From Massilia sp. Se16.2.3 (GTDB taxonomy: Bacteria > Pseudomonadota > Gammaproteobacteria > Burkholderiales > Burkholderiaceae_D), in assembly GCF_014171595.1 (NCBI RefSeq), contig NZ_CP050451.1:2170001-2234000 (forward strand): DNA of 64,000 nt, written 5' to 3'. A program made the position numbers and the translations under genes. Of this stretch, positions 10,031 to 18,999 are shown one piece after another (positions within the stretch are counted from its first letter, which is position 1; the number at the start of each line of letters is the position of its first letter). A model generated the notes under the pieces. The model saw only the letters and a program-made list of their open reading frames with translations, had not been told where the DNA came from and did not search any database.

Positions 10031-10081
10031 GAACTTCTCCTTGTATTTCCAAACGCTATGATGCCGCGGAGGGCAGGGCTT

Positions 10082-10807
10082 TTAAGCGCCGATTAGACGG
10101 TTACCTACCTCGTTCATCTTGTCACTGGCCTGGAACAGCTTCATCTGCATTTCGAAACTGCGGTTCAGCGCCATCGTCGCCACCATCTCTTCGATGGCCG
10201 AGACGTTGCTGCCTTCCAGGGCGCGCGAGCGCACGGTGATGTTCGGGTCACCCTGCAATTGATCGCCACTCCGCGAGACGATCAGGCCGGCCTCGTTCTT
10301 GGTCAGTTCCGGGCCTTCGGCCGTTACCAGGCGCAGCTTGTCGATCACCTGCATCGTGGTTGCGCCTTCGCCCATCACGGAAATCGTACCGTCGGTACCG
10401 ATCTCCACGGCGGAGTGGGGCGGCAGCACGATCGGGCCGCCGTCGCCGAGCAGCGGGCGGCCCGCCACCGACAGCGCGCCGTTGGCATCGATGTCGATGG
10501 TGCCGGCGCGCGTATAGGCTTCCTGGCCGCCGAATTCGACCGCGAAGTAGCCGTTGCCATTGATCGCCACGTCGAGCGGACGGCCGGTTTCACGGATCGT
10601 GCCCGGCTTGGCCGAGATGGCGTCGGCCTGCGTTTTCGCCATGTGCACGTCATCGTAGCCGTAGCCGCCGAGCGACTGGGTCGAGACCAGTTCCAGGTTC
10701 GCGCGAAAGCCGGCCGTGTCCATATTGGCCAGGTTGTTCGCGTGGACCTGCTGGGCACGCAGCGTGTGTTCGGCGCCGGAGACGGCGGTGAAGATCAGTT
10801 TATCCAT
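10082..10807 (-). CDS. flgF: Proximal rod protein FlgF
   Basis: Rod protein between the FliE/FlgB/FlgC base and FlgG; 241 aa. Starts MDKLIFTAVSGAEHTLRAQQVHANNLANMDTAGFR and ends in the axial helix SAIEEMVATMALNRSFEMQMKLFQASDKM. Intact, and 23 bp downstream of flgE. Confidence 0.96.
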   Translation of the reverse strand: MDKLIFTAVSGAEHTLRAQQVHANNLANMDTAGFRANLELVSTQSLGGYGYDDVHMAKTQADAISAKPGTIRETGRPLDVAINGNGYFAVEFGGQEAYTRAGTIDIDANGALSVAGRPLLGDGGPIVLPPHSAVEIGTDGTISVMGEGATTMQVIDKLRLVTAEGPELTKNEAGLIVSRSGDQLQGDPNITVRSRALEGSNVSAIEEMVATMALNRSFEMQMKLFQASDKMNEVGNRLIGA

Positions 10808-10830
10808 GCGTGTTCAGTCCTGGTCCGGTC

Positions 10831-12018
10831 TTACAGTGCCTGCATCAGCGACTGCATCATCTGGTTTTCGGTGGTGATGACTTTCGAGTTCGCCTGGTAG
10901 TTGCGCTGCGAGGTCATCAGGCCGACGAGTTCGGAGGTGATGTCGACGTTCGAGCCTTCCAGTGCGCCGGTATTCAACTTGCCCGACAGGCCTGCGCCCG
11001 GGGTGCCGTACAGCGCCAGGCCCGAAGCGGCATTCGCCTGCCAGCTCGTTTCGCTGGTGGCGGTCAGGGCGCCTTCGTTGGCGAAGGTGGCCAGGGCGAT
11101 GGTGCCGACGGTCTGCTTCTGTTCGTTGCTGTAGCGGGCGACGACCGAACCGTCACCAGCCAGCTCGACGCCGACATAGGTGCCCGAGGCATAGCCGTCG
11201 GTGCTGTTGGTCGTGGTGGTCGCTTCGCCGGCGAACTGGGTGGTGCCGGTGTAGTCGATCGTGAAGGCGATCGGGTCGGAGCCGTTGGCCGTGTTCAGGG
11301 TCAGGGTGCCGCTCTTGGCGGCGCTGGTCAGCTGGCCCTTGCCATCGAAGCTCAGGGTGCCGGCAGTCGCTGGTGCCGCGCCGTCGAAGCCGTAGTGCAC
11401 GGCCACCTGGTTGCTGCCGGCCTGCTTGACGAAGTACTGCGACACGGTGTGCTGGGTGCCGAGCGAATCGTACAGGACCGATTGCTTGACCATGTTGTAG
11501 CTCGACGGGTCGGTGCTGTCGAAGGTGGTGGTGGTCGGTGCTTTCCAGTCGGCCGACAGGTTGCCGACGAAATTCACGCCGGTCGATGCCGAGGCGGCGA
11601 TCTGGCCGGTCGGGATCTTGATGTCGCCCATGGTACCGAGGGTGCCGTTCACGGTCGGGCCATAACCCTGCACCTTGCGGCCGGCGGCGTCGACCAGGTT
11701 GCCGGCATTGTCGGCGGCGAAGATGCCGACGCGGCTGTACGAGACGGCGCCGGTGGTGTCGCGGCTGACGAAGAAGCCGCGGCCGTCGATGGCGGCGTCG
11801 AGCGAGCGGCCGGTCGATTCGACCGAGCCGTTCAGTTCGATGTTCTGGGTCAGCGAGCCGACCGAGACGCCCGTTGCCTGCTCGCCCGCATACATGGCGG
11901 CGAAGTTGGCGCGGCTGCTCTTGAAGCCGTAGGTGCTCGAGTTGGCGATGTTGTTCGAAACGGCTTCCAGCTGCTCGTTGATGGCCTGGATACCGGAGAG
12001 GGCGATATTGAAACTCAT
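10831..12018 (-). CDS. flgE: Flagellar hook protein FlgE
   Basis: Subunit of the universal-joint hook; 395 aa. The N-terminal axial helix reads SFNIALSGIQAINEQLEAVSNNIANSSTYGFK. The middle is a Gly/Ser/Thr-rich surface domain, and the C-terminal helix (VDITSELVGLMTSQRNYQANSKVITTENQMMQ) is conserved. Intact. It sits between flgD and flgF, as in most loci. Confidence 0.96.
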   Translation of the reverse strand: MSFNIALSGIQAINEQLEAVSNNIANSSTYGFKSSRANFAAMYAGEQATGVSVGSLTQNIELNGSVESTGRSLDAAIDGRGFFVSRDTTGAVSYSRVGIFAADNAGNLVDAAGRKVQGYGPTVNGTLGTMGDIKIPTGQIAASASTGVNFVGNLSADWKAPTTTTFDSTDPSSYNMVKQSVLYDSLGTQHTVSQYFVKQAGSNQVAVHYGFDGAAPATAGTLSFDGKGQLTSAAKSGTLTLNTANGSDPIAFTIDYTGTTQFAGEATTTTNSTDGYASGTYVGVELAGDGSVVARYSNEQKQTVGTIALATFANEGALTATSETSWQANAASGLALYGTPGAGLSGKLNTGALEGSNVDITSELVGLMTSQRNYQANSKVITTENQMMQSLMQAL

Positions 12019-12035
12019 GACTGTCTATCCTTGAA

Positions 12036-12716
12036 TTAGTTGGAGGCCAGCTCGGCGGCCTTGCCGTTGAAACCAGTGATGGCGGCCGGGTCGACTGCGC
12101 CGACACCTTCCACCTGCAATACGACGGAACCGCTGCCCGACAGGCGCACGCTGCTCACAGTGCCGGCGACTTCCACACCGACAGCCGCGCCCTCGGTGGT
12201 CCGGGCCGCGATCGCATAGCTGCCCGGCGCCAGTCCCAGCGCGCCCGGATCGATCGTGAAACCCCGGGTGCCGGCCGCATGGAAGGGCAGCGACACCGAA
12301 TGATTCTGGCCATCGGCGCCGGTCAGCACGACATTGGTCGCGCCGGCGGACGGCAAATTGATGCTGGCGCTGATCGCCTTGCCGTCGACGCGCACACGGT
12401 CGGTGGCGACGGTGACTTGCGATCCGACCTGGCCGCCCATGGCCAGCACCTGCATGCTTTGCAGGACGCTGGCGCTGGCGCTGGTGGTCTTCGACAGGCT
12501 TTGCAGGGCCTCGGTCTGGGACAGCTGCGAGAGCTGGTTGACGAACTGGCTCGGGTCGGACGGGGCCAGCGGATCCTGGTTGCGGATCTGGGCGACGAGC
12601 AGCTTGGTGAACATGTCCTTGTTGGCGGAGACGTCGGCGCTGGCCGAGACGGGATCAAAGCCGGTGGCGGCGGTGTTGTTCGCGCCTGCGATGGCGTTAT
12701 TGGTCAGCATTGTCAT
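12036..12716 (-). CDS. flgD: Hook cap/scaffold protein FlgD
   Basis: Cap that guides hook subunit assembly; 226 aa. The N-terminal region carries FTKLLVAQIRNQDPLAPSDPSQFVNQLSQLSQTE, the FlgD signature. Behind it are the FLIG-like/FnIII domains (GATNVVLTGADGQ..., GLAPGSYAIAA). Intact. Confidence 0.96.
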   Translation of the reverse strand: MTMLTNNAIAGANNTAATGFDPVSASADVSANKDMFTKLLVAQIRNQDPLAPSDPSQFVNQLSQLSQTEALQSLSKTTSASASVLQSMQVLAMGGQVGSQVTVATDRVRVDGKAISASINLPSAGATNVVLTGADGQNHSVSLPFHAAGTRGFTIDPGALGLAPGSYAIAARTTEGAAVGVEVAGTVSSVRLSGSGSVVLQVEGVGAVDPAAITGFNGKAAELASN

Positions 12717-12726
12717 CCTCTTGAGC

Positions 12727-13131
12727 TCAGCCTTCGCCCAGTTTCAGCAGCGACTGCTGCATCGATTTGATCCGGCCCAGCACCTCGACATTGGTCTCGA
12801 AGGCGCGCGAGGCGGACATCATGTCGGCCATTTCGGCGACCGAGTTCACGTTCGAATAGACGACCATGCCTTCGGTGTCGGCCAGCGGGTTGCCCGGCTC
12901 GTAGACCTTGCGCACCGGGTCGGCGCTCTGCACGACGTCGAGCACCTGCACGCGGCCGCCCGCATCGTTTTCCATGACGGCGGCGAAGACGGGTTTGCGG
13001 GCGCGGTAGGCTTCGGCCTCGGAAGGCGCGGCGGTGTCGGCGTTGGCCAGGTTCGAGGCGATCGTGTTCAGGCGCACCGACTGGGCGGCCATCGCGGAAC
13101 CGGCAATGTTGGAGATATCCTTGAAGCTCAT
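12727..13131 (-). CDS. flgC: Proximal rod protein FlgC
   Basis: Rod subunit, 134 aa. Starts MSFKDISNIAGSAMAAQSVRLNTIASNLANADT, contains PVFAAVM, and ends with the axial helix SVAEMADMMSASRAFETNVEVLGRIKSM. Intact. Confidence 0.96.
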   Translation of the reverse strand: MSFKDISNIAGSAMAAQSVRLNTIASNLANADTAAPSEAEAYRARKPVFAAVMENDAGGRVQVLDVVQSADPVRKVYEPGNPLADTEGMVVYSNVNSVAEMADMMSASRAFETNVEVLGRIKSMQQSLLKLGEG

Positions 13132-13149
13132 ATGTCGATGTCCGCTTGT

Positions 13150-13515
13150 TTAGCCTTGGCCACTGATTGCTTTTTGCAGCCCGCGCAGCTTCATGTTGAT
13201 GAAGGTAAGGCTGGTCTGGAAGTCGGATGCGTTCTGCGAAAACGCGGCCTGTTCGACGCCGATTTCGACGGTGTTGCCATCGGCGCTGGGGTGGAAGGGC
13301 ACGCGGTACAGGGCCTCGGCGTCGGTCGACAGCGTCGCTTCGCCGGCTTCCTCGTCGATGCGCTGTTGCAGGGCGGCGCCGAAGTCAAGGTCGCGCGCCG
13401 TGTAGCCTGGCGTGTTCTCGTTGGCGATGTTCGCGGCCAGCACGCGGGTCCGTTCGGCGCGCACATGCAGCGCGTCCGCGTGGACTCCGAGGGCTTCCTT
13501 AAAATTAATCGTCAT
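13150..13515 (-). CDS. flgB: Proximal rod protein FlgB
   Basis: First gene of the minus-strand flg operon; 121 aa rod subunit. It has the ANIANENTPGYTARDLDF motif and the C-terminal helix ASDFQTSLTFINMKLRGLQKAISG. A good ribosome site (GGAGG) lies 8 bp before the ATG. The operon promoter must lie in the 74-bp gap to flgA, but I see no convincing sigma54 or sigma28 match there. Confidence 0.95.
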   Translation of the reverse strand: MTINFKEALGVHADALHVRAERTRVLAANIANENTPGYTARDLDFGAALQQRIDEEAGEATLSTDAEALYRVPFHPSADGNTVEIGVEQAAFSQNASDFQTSLTFINMKLRGLQKAISGQG

Positions 13516-13589
13516 GTTCGATCCTCCGTCGCTGTGCTGCGGTGTGTTTCGTTAGAATGGGTAAATCGTCGATTGCCAAGGTTGCTGCA

Positions 13590-14318
13590 ATGATTTTTCG
13601 TACTGTCCGCTCAGTCGCGTTGTTGTCGGCCTTGTTGCCGGTGTCCTTGCCTGCGTTCGCTGCGCCGTCCGCCGCGCCGAGCATCGCCAGCCAGGTCGAA
13701 GAGGCTGCCCGCGCCGAGCTCGAGAAGCAGACCGCTGCTTCCGGCCTTGCCGACGCCCGTTTCGAGCTGACCGTCGTGCCGCCGCGGGTGGCACCTGCCT
13801 GTTCCGGGCCGGTCGAGGTCGATACCATCGATACCCGCCAGGCCATCCGCATGCGCTTCGGTGTGCGCTGCCCCCAGGCCGGCGCCGCGCGCCAGGAATA
13901 CATCGTCCGGGCCCGCGTTTTCGCGTCGGTCGTCCTGACCGCGGTGCCGGTTGCCGCCAACGAAGTGCTCACTGAAACGCATGTTACCGTAGGGCAACGT
14001 GAGATTACCAGCATTCCCGATCCTGTGGTGAACCCAAGTGACGCAGTAGGACAAACCAGCCGCAGAATGTTGCGCGCGGGCGACGTTCTACGTAACAATT
14101 CGCTCACGGCACCCGTCCTGGTCAAGCGTGGCGATGCCGTGGTGATGATTGCGCGCATCGAAGGCATCGAGGTCAGCACGGCCGGCGAAGCACTCGATGC
14201 GGGTGCGCGCGGGGCGGTCGTGCGGGTACGTAACAATTCGAGCGGGCAGACGCTGCGCATGCGGGTCAGCGCGCCGGGAACGGTGGAACCGGTCGACATG
14301 CCGCGCACCAGCCAGTAA
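13590..14318 (+). CDS. flgA: Flagellar P-ring assembly chaperone FlgA
   Basis: Periplasmic chaperone for FlgI ring assembly, 242 aa from the chosen ATG. That start gives a clean Sec signal peptide (MIFRTVRSVALLSALLPVSLPAFA); an in-frame start at 13542 would bury it. The SAF-domain core is visible (VAANEVLTETHVTVGQREI..., AGDVLRNNSLTAPVLVKRGDAV) and the end RVSAPGTVEPVD is typical. Divergent from flgB and convergent with the glucosaminidase gene. Confidence 0.93.
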   Translation: MIFRTVRSVALLSALLPVSLPAFAAPSAAPSIASQVEEAARAELEKQTAASGLADARFELTVVPPRVAPACSGPVEVDTIDTRQAIRMRFGVRCPQAGAARQEYIVRARVFASVVLTAVPVAANEVLTETHVTVGQREITSIPDPVVNPSDAVGQTSRRMLRAGDVLRNNSLTAPVLVKRGDAVVMIARIEGIEVSTAGEALDAGARGAVVRVRNNSSGQTLRMRVSAPGTVEPVDMPRTSQ

Positions 14319-14335
14319 CGATGCGCTTGTAACGA

Positions 14336-15069
14336 TCAGCCGCCGATCCCCTGCAACTTGTCCGCCAGGCGCGCCAGCTTCGTGGCGTAGGCGGGATCGG
14401 TGGCATAGCCGCCCTTGGCCAGGCCCTGGGCAAAGGCGTGGGCATCGTTGCCGGTGCCGATCGCGCCACGATAACGCGGGTTATCGAGCAGCATCTTCGT
14501 GTAGTCGCGGAAGGCGCTGGCCGCGTCCGGATAGGCCTTGAAGCGTGCACTTGTCTTGATCGCCGCGCCGCCGACATACTCGGTGGTCGCGGTCTCGCTG
14601 ACCGCGCCCTCCCACTTGCTGCCGGCCTTGATGCCGAACAGGTTGTGGCTGGTGGCGCCGTCGGCGTTGCGGATCGGGCGCTGGCCCCAGCCCGATTCGA
14701 GCGCGGCATGGGCCTGCACCAGTTCCGGTGCAACGCCGAGCTTGCCGGCGGCTTCCCGGCCCAGGGCGCGATGCTGTCGAGGAAAGCCTGCTGGTCGCCG
14801 CTGGCGGCGCCGTCGCCCCCGGTTTCCGGCGCGGCCAGCACGGAAGCCTCGCTGCGGGCACGCCAGAGGCTGCCTTCGGCGGTCAAACCCGGCGCAGGGG
14901 CGGGTGCCGAGGCGCCGCCGCCGTTCTGGATGAATTCCGCCACCTCGCCCTGCAGGGCACTGAAAGTGCTGGCGAATCCGCTGCCGCCGCCGATGGCCGC
15001 CGTCGGGCGGGTGGACGTGGTGGGCAACGTGGCCGACAGCGGCGTTGTCGAAAACTCAGCGTGGCGCAT
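14336..15069 (-). CDS. FlgJ-type flagellar glucosaminidase as a separate gene (one frameshift)
   Basis: Peptidoglycan hydrolase with the FlgJ C-terminal domain: VQAHAALESGWGQRPIRNADG..NLFGIK, with the catalytic Glu in ALESGWG, then AFRDYTKMLLDNPRY. It probably opens the wall for the rod. The N-terminal ~90 residues are a low-complexity linker with no rod-binding domain. A base is missing near 14775 (IAPWA should continue as ALGREAAGKLG); corrected length is about 244 aa. It is the last gene of the fliA-motAB-flgMN run, so muramidase and rod-cap functions of FlgJ sit in different operons here. Confidence 0.85.
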
Positions 15070-15505
15070 AGGTACCGTCTCCGCCGTGCAGCACGCGCTG
15101 CATGGTGGTGAATTGCTCGGCCAGCAGGTTGCCGTTGCGCGTGGTCGCGCCCTTGCAGGCGACCACCAGCCGTTCCAGCTCGCCCCAATTCGCCGCCAGC
15201 GTGGCACGGCCGGGTTCGGGCTGGGTGGCGATGAAGGTCGCCATCGTGGCGTCAGGACCGTGCAGGGCGCGCACCAGCGCCACGCGCTGGCGGCGGCGCG
15301 CATCCATCGCGTCCAGCGCCGGCGTGAGTTCCTCGGCCAGCTGGGCCAGCTCGGCACCGCGATGGCGCAGGGCGGCCTGGAACTGGCGCTCGAGCAGGGC
15401 GTGGATCTCCGCCGCGGCGTGCAGATCCTGTGCGACGCCGGCGACGAGAGCGGCGACCGCTCCCCGGCGCGTCAGGCGCGGCGCTGCCGGGGTTGCAGCC
15501 GTCAT
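15056..15505 (-). CDS. flgN: FlgN-like export chaperone for FlgK/FlgL
   Basis: Helical cytoplasmic chaperone, 149 aa, from the ATG that overlaps the flgM stop (TGATG). Leu/Glu/Ala-rich helices (HALLERQFQAALRHRGAEL) and a Trp-containing WGELERLVVACKGATTRNGNLL segment fit FlgN. Identification rests on size, composition and the invariant place after flgM. It overlaps the start of the glucosaminidase gene. Confidence 0.8.
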   Translation of the reverse strand: MTAATPAAPRLTRRGAVAALVAGVAQDLHAAAEIHALLERQFQAALRHRGAELAQLAEELTPALDAMDARRRQRVALVRALHGPDATMATFIATQPEPGRATLAANWGELERLVVACKGATTRNGNLLAEQFTTMQRVLHGGDGTYAPR

Positions 15506-15792
15506 CAACGGCCTCCGTGGAAGCGCTGGATCATGCCGGCCAGGCGCTTCGCGTCGAAGGGCAGCTCGCCCTTGGCCAGCGCGTCGCGCAGTTCGGCCAC
15601 GCGGGCGGCGTCGAATTCGGGCATGCTGCGCAGGGCCTCGGTGGCCGGCTGCAGCACGCTCGACTGCAGCGGGGAAGCGCTGCCCGTTGCCGCGCTCGGG
15701 GTGCTCGGTGCCGCTTCGGCAGGTGCCGCCACGGGGGCGGTGGCGCCGACTGCGGGCGTCATGATGGATGCGCCGTTTCCAGTGATTTTCAT
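15505..15792 (-). CDS. flgM: Anti-sigma28 factor FlgM
   Basis: Binds and inhibits FliA until it is exported through the finished hook. It is 95 aa from the ATG at 15792, which is preceded by GAGG and gives the usual MKITG start; an upstream ATG at 15825 would add 11 residues. The disordered Ala/Pro N-terminus and C-terminal sigma-binding helices (RVAELRDALAKGELPFDAKRLAGMI) are typical. It is in one run with fliA, which it regulates. Confidence 0.9.
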   Translation of the reverse strand: MKITGNGASIMTPAVGATAPVAAPAEAAPSTPSAATGSASPLQSSVLQPATEALRSMPEFDAARVAELRDALAKGELPFDAKRLAGMIQRFHGGR

Positions 15793-15827
15793 GCGGGTAC
15801 CTCGGTTTTTCGATTGAATCGTCATGG

Positions 15828-16787
15828 TTACTTCGCCAATTGGCCGCGCAGCGTGGCCGCGTCGCGTTCGTTCGCGTCCTTGCCAGGCGCGCTGACCGAC
15901 ACGCCGTCGACCAGCTCTTCGGTCGCGCCGGGCGCGCCAAACATGCCTGCCACGGTGCGCGATTGCTTGCGCGTCAGGATCATCAGTTCGATGCGGCGGT
16001 TCACGTCCGCGTCGGTGTGTTCGCTGTCGAGCGGCGCCCGGTCGGCCATGCCGACCACCTGCAGCACGCTGTCGGGGCGCATGCCGCCGGTGAGCAGCTG
16101 GGCGCGCGCGGCCATCGCGCGGTTGGTGGACAGGGTCCAGTTCGACATGCCCGTCTTCTGGGCGAACATGTACTGCACCGAGTCGGTATGGCCGACGACC
16201 AGCATCTGGTTTTCCATCTGTGCGAACAGCGGCCCCATTTGCTGCAGCAGGCGCGCGAAGCGCCCGGTCGGCAGGGCGCTGCCGCGCATGAACATGCCTT
16301 GCTTGTCGGTGTCGTGCAGCATCACGCGCAGGCCGAAGGGCGTCACGGTCGTTTCCAGGTTCGAGGCCAGGCCAGCTTCCTCGCTCATCTTTTCCAGCTT
16401 CTTCGACAGCGCCTTCAGGTCGCTTGGCGAATCGTAGGATACGCGCGCGGCGCCGTCTGCGCCAGCCTCGCCCGCTTCCTTGCCCGGACCGGAACCGTCA
16501 TGCATGGTCGGGAAACGCTCGATCAGGCTGCCGCTCGGATTGCTGGAGATTTCCGGGCGCTTGCCCGGGCCTTCGAGCTGGCCGGCAGCGGCGTCGCGCA
16601 TCATGGCCTGGACCGCTTCCTTCTCGCGCGCGGCCATCAGCCACAGCACCAGGAACAGCGACAGCAGGGCCAGGCAAAAGTCGGCGAAGGCGACTTTCCA
16701 GGCGCCGCCGTGCTCGTCGTGGTCGTGCTTGCCGCCGCCGCGCTTGACGATGGTTTCGCCGTGGTGCTTGTCGTTCAGCTTGGACAC
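15828..16787 (-). CDS. motB: Flagellar stator protein MotB (LafU-like)
   Basis: Peptidoglycan-anchored stator subunit, 319 aa. A cytoplasmic His-rich N-terminus leads to one membrane helix FADFCLALLSLFLVLWLM that carries the ion-binding Asp (FAD). A plug/linker follows, then an OmpA-like peptidoglycan-binding domain (LVVGHTDSVQ...NWTLSTNRAMAARAQLL...ADVNRRIELMILT). Starts 3 bp after motA. In this position it corresponds to lafU of lateral systems. H+ versus Na+ coupling cannot be told. Confidence 0.93.
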   Translation of the reverse strand: MSKLNDKHHGETIVKRGGGKHDHDEHGGAWKVAFADFCLALLSLFLVLWLMAAREKEAVQAMMRDAAAGQLEGPGKRPEISSNPSGSLIERFPTMHDGSGPGKEAGEAGADGAARVSYDSPSDLKALSKKLEKMSEEAGLASNLETTVTPFGLRVMLHDTDKQGMFMRGSALPTGRFARLLQQMGPLFAQMENQMLVVGHTDSVQYMFAQKTGMSNWTLSTNRAMAARAQLLTGGMRPDSVLQVVGMADRAPLDSEHTDADVNRRIELMILTRKQSRTVAGMFGAPGATEELVDGVSVSAPGKDANERDAATLRGQLAK

Positions 16788-16790
16788 GCT

Positions 16791-17702
16791 TTACCCCGTC
16801 ATCCGGTCGCTGTTGCGGCGGCGCTTGTTCTGCGACTCGTCCTCGCCTCCCATGGCGTTGATCCACTGTTCCAGCTGGGCGAAGCTCGGCTTGGTGTTCA
16901 ACTGGATCAGGCGGCGGCCGGCGTCGATCGCCAGCAGCGCGGGTTTCCCGGCCACGTGGGTGCACAGCACGACCTTCACGGTCTCCATCGTCGACGCCTC
17001 GCCATTGACCAGCTGTTTCATCATGTTCGAGATCGGGTCGAGCAGGCCGTAGCAGAAGAAGATACCGATGAAGGTACCGACCATCGCCGCGCCAACCTTC
17101 TCGGCGATCAGGCCCGAATCCGCGCCGCCCGAGACCGAATACATCGCCATCACGATGCCCAGCACGGCCGCCAGGATGCCGAAACCCGGCATGCCTTCGG
17201 CGATCTTGTGCAGCGACTTCGACGGCTGGGTGAGTTCCTCGTGGATGGCTTCCAGTTCCTGCTCGAGCACGCCTTCCAGTTCGTGCGCGTTGATCTTGCC
17301 CATCGCCATCAGGCGGAAATTGTCGACGATGAAAGCCAGCAGCTTCGGCTCGTCCAGGATGCGCGGGTAGCGCTGGAAGATGGCGCTGTCCCTCGGTGCC
17401 TCGACGTGGGCGTCGAGCGCCTTCAGGCCGCCGGCGGCCAGTTGCAGCAGTTCGTACATCAAGAGCAGCAGCTGGCGCTGGAATTCCGAGTCGTGCTTGG
17501 TGCGCGAGGCGATCTTCTTGAGCTGGTGCAGCATCTCGGTCAGCACGTGCTTTTCGTTGCCGATCACCAGCGCACCGAAGGCGGCGCCGACGATGATCAG
17601 GATCTCGACCGGATGCCAGATCGCAGTGACCGTGCCGCCCATCAGCGCGAAGCCGCCGAACACGCAGCCGAGCACGATGAAAATACCTAGGAGTTGCTGC
17701 AT
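16791..17702 (-). CDS. motA: Flagellar stator protein MotA (LafT-like)
   Basis: Four-helix stator subunit, 303 aa. The first helices (LLGIFIVLGCVFGGFALMGG, PVEILIIVGAAFGALVIGN) are followed by the cytoplasmic loop with charged residues that engage FliG, then helices 3-4 (PGFGILAAVLGIVMAMYSV, GTFIGIFFCYGLLDPISN) with the conserved proline. Located 39 bp after fliA and directly before motB. Confidence 0.94.
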   Translation of the reverse strand: MQQLLGIFIVLGCVFGGFALMGGTVTAIWHPVEILIIVGAAFGALVIGNEKHVLTEMLHQLKKIASRTKHDSEFQRQLLLLMYELLQLAAGGLKALDAHVEAPRDSAIFQRYPRILDEPKLLAFIVDNFRLMAMGKINAHELEGVLEQELEAIHEELTQPSKSLHKIAEGMPGFGILAAVLGIVMAMYSVSGGADSGLIAEKVGAAMVGTFIGIFFCYGLLDPISNMMKQLVNGEASTMETVKVVLCTHVAGKPALLAIDAGRRLIQLNTKPSFAQLEQWINAMGGEDESQNKRRRNSDRMTG

Positions 17703-17741
17703 GACAGGCCTTTCTGGAGGAGGTACATTTGTTCTCTTTTG

Positions 17742-18503
17742 TTAGCGCGTCCCGAGGGCCGCCTTCATCTTGGTCAGCGCGCTCTTGTTGAGCTGGCAGA
17801 CGCGGGCGTCCGACAAGTCGAGCACGGCGGCGATTTCCTTGTAGCTGAGCTCGAACTCATAGATCATCTGGATGACGCGCTGCTCGCGCTCGTTCAGGGC
17901 GCCGAGCGCCTGCTCGAGGCTGCGGCGCACCATCAGCGATTCTTCCGGGCCGGGCGCGCTGTGCGCCTGCTCGGTCGCTTCCTGCAGCACTTCGTCGAAG
18001 CTCAGCATCTCTTCGGCGCTGTCGTCGAGCAGGTGCTGGTAATAGTCTTCCTGGCTGATCCCGAGTGCATCGGCCGCTTCCTGCGGCGTCGGCTCGCGGC
18101 CCAGCGAACGGGTCAGGGCGCGGATGCTGTCGCGCAGGCGGTGCGCATCCTGGCGCACGCCGCGCGGACGCCAGTCCCGGCGGCGCAGCTCGTCGAGGAT
18201 GGCGCCGCGGATGCGCAGCGAGGCGAAGCTGCCGAAGCCGGTGTCGGGCTCGCCGTAGCGGCGCAGCGCCTCGAGCAAGCCCATCAGCCCGATCTGTTCC
18301 ATGTCTTCGCGCGACATCGCGCCCGACTGCTGCGAGTTCAGCTGGCGCACGATGCGCTTCACCAGCGGCGCATAGGCCACCAGGTGACGCTGCTCCTCGC
18401 GCGGGCTCATGCTGGCGGCGGCCGCAGCCTGCGTGTACTCGCTGGCGCTGGCGCTGTCGGCGTAATCGGCAAAATAGGCCACGTGGTCCCCGGATTTATT
18501 CAA
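17742..18503 (-). CDS. fliA: Flagellar sigma factor sigma28 (FliA/LafS)
   Basis: Directs RNA polymerase to late flagellar genes; 253 aa. Region 2 (LVAYAPLVKRIVRQL...SREDMEQIGLMGLLEALRRY), region 3 (GREPTPQEAADALGIS) and region 4 (ALGALNEREQRVIQMIYEFELSYKEIAAVLDLSDARVCQLN) are complete. It overlaps the end of fliL by 8 bp. Lying between fliL and motAB with flgM behind, it is arranged like lafS, so the locus has its own late-gene switch. Confidence 0.94.
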   Translation of the reverse strand: MNKSGDHVAYFADYADSASASEYTQAAAAASMSPREEQRHLVAYAPLVKRIVRQLNSQQSGAMSREDMEQIGLMGLLEALRRYGEPDTGFGSFASLRIRGAILDELRRRDWRPRGVRQDAHRLRDSIRALTRSLGREPTPQEAADALGISQEDYYQHLLDDSAEEMLSFDEVLQEATEQAHSAPGPEESLMVRRSLEQALGALNEREQRVIQMIYEFELSYKEIAAVLDLSDARVCQLNKSALTKMKAALGTR

Positions 18504-18981
18504 CGATCAGCTTGCCGATCATGACTTCGTCGAAGGGCTTCTCGCGGTCCTCGGCAGCATAATTGGCATCGAAAGTCTTGTTCAGCTGGGCGGCGTACTG
18601 CTCGACCGACATCGACGAGGCTTCCGCCATCGTGTGGTTCGAAAGCGCGCGCACCACAATCGAGCGCAGCAGCGGCAGATGGTCTTTCGCTTCCTTCTCG
18701 CGCTCCTCGTCGGTGGACAGCACCAGGTCGGTCGACAGGTAGTGGGTCGTCGCTTCGTTCTGGCCGCGCTTGAGCATCACGATCACCTTGTCGAGGGTGA
18801 TGTACTTGACCGGCTTGTCCGACTTTTCCTTCTTCTTCGGTTCGGCGTGGGCGGATTTGCCCTCGGCCGGCGCCGCATGGGCTTCCTGGGCATTCATCCA
18901 CCACATCGCGCCACCGGCGGCACCGGCGCTGACCAGCGCGACGGCAACGACGCCGATGATCATCTTGAGCTTGCTGTTCAT
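18496..18981 (-). CDS. fliL: Basal-body-associated protein FliL (LafF-like)
   Basis: Single-pass inner-membrane protein next to the stator, 161 aa. A short N-tail, a membrane helix (MIIGVVAVALVSAGAAGGAMWWM) and a periplasmic domain with KYITLDKVIVMLKRG and HYLSTDLVLS are visible; it ends DEVMIGKLIVE. Starts 18 bp after fliK and runs into fliA. Confidence 0.88.
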   Translation of the reverse strand: MNSKLKMIIGVVAVALVSAGAAGGAMWWMNAQEAHAAPAEGKSAHAEPKKKEKSDKPVKYITLDKVIVMLKRGQNEATTHYLSTDLVLSTDEEREKEAKDHLPLLRSIVVRALSNHTMAEASSMSVEQYAAQLNKTFDANYAAEDREKPFDEVMIGKLIVE

Positions 18982-18999
18982 TGTTCTGTCAGTTGGTAA

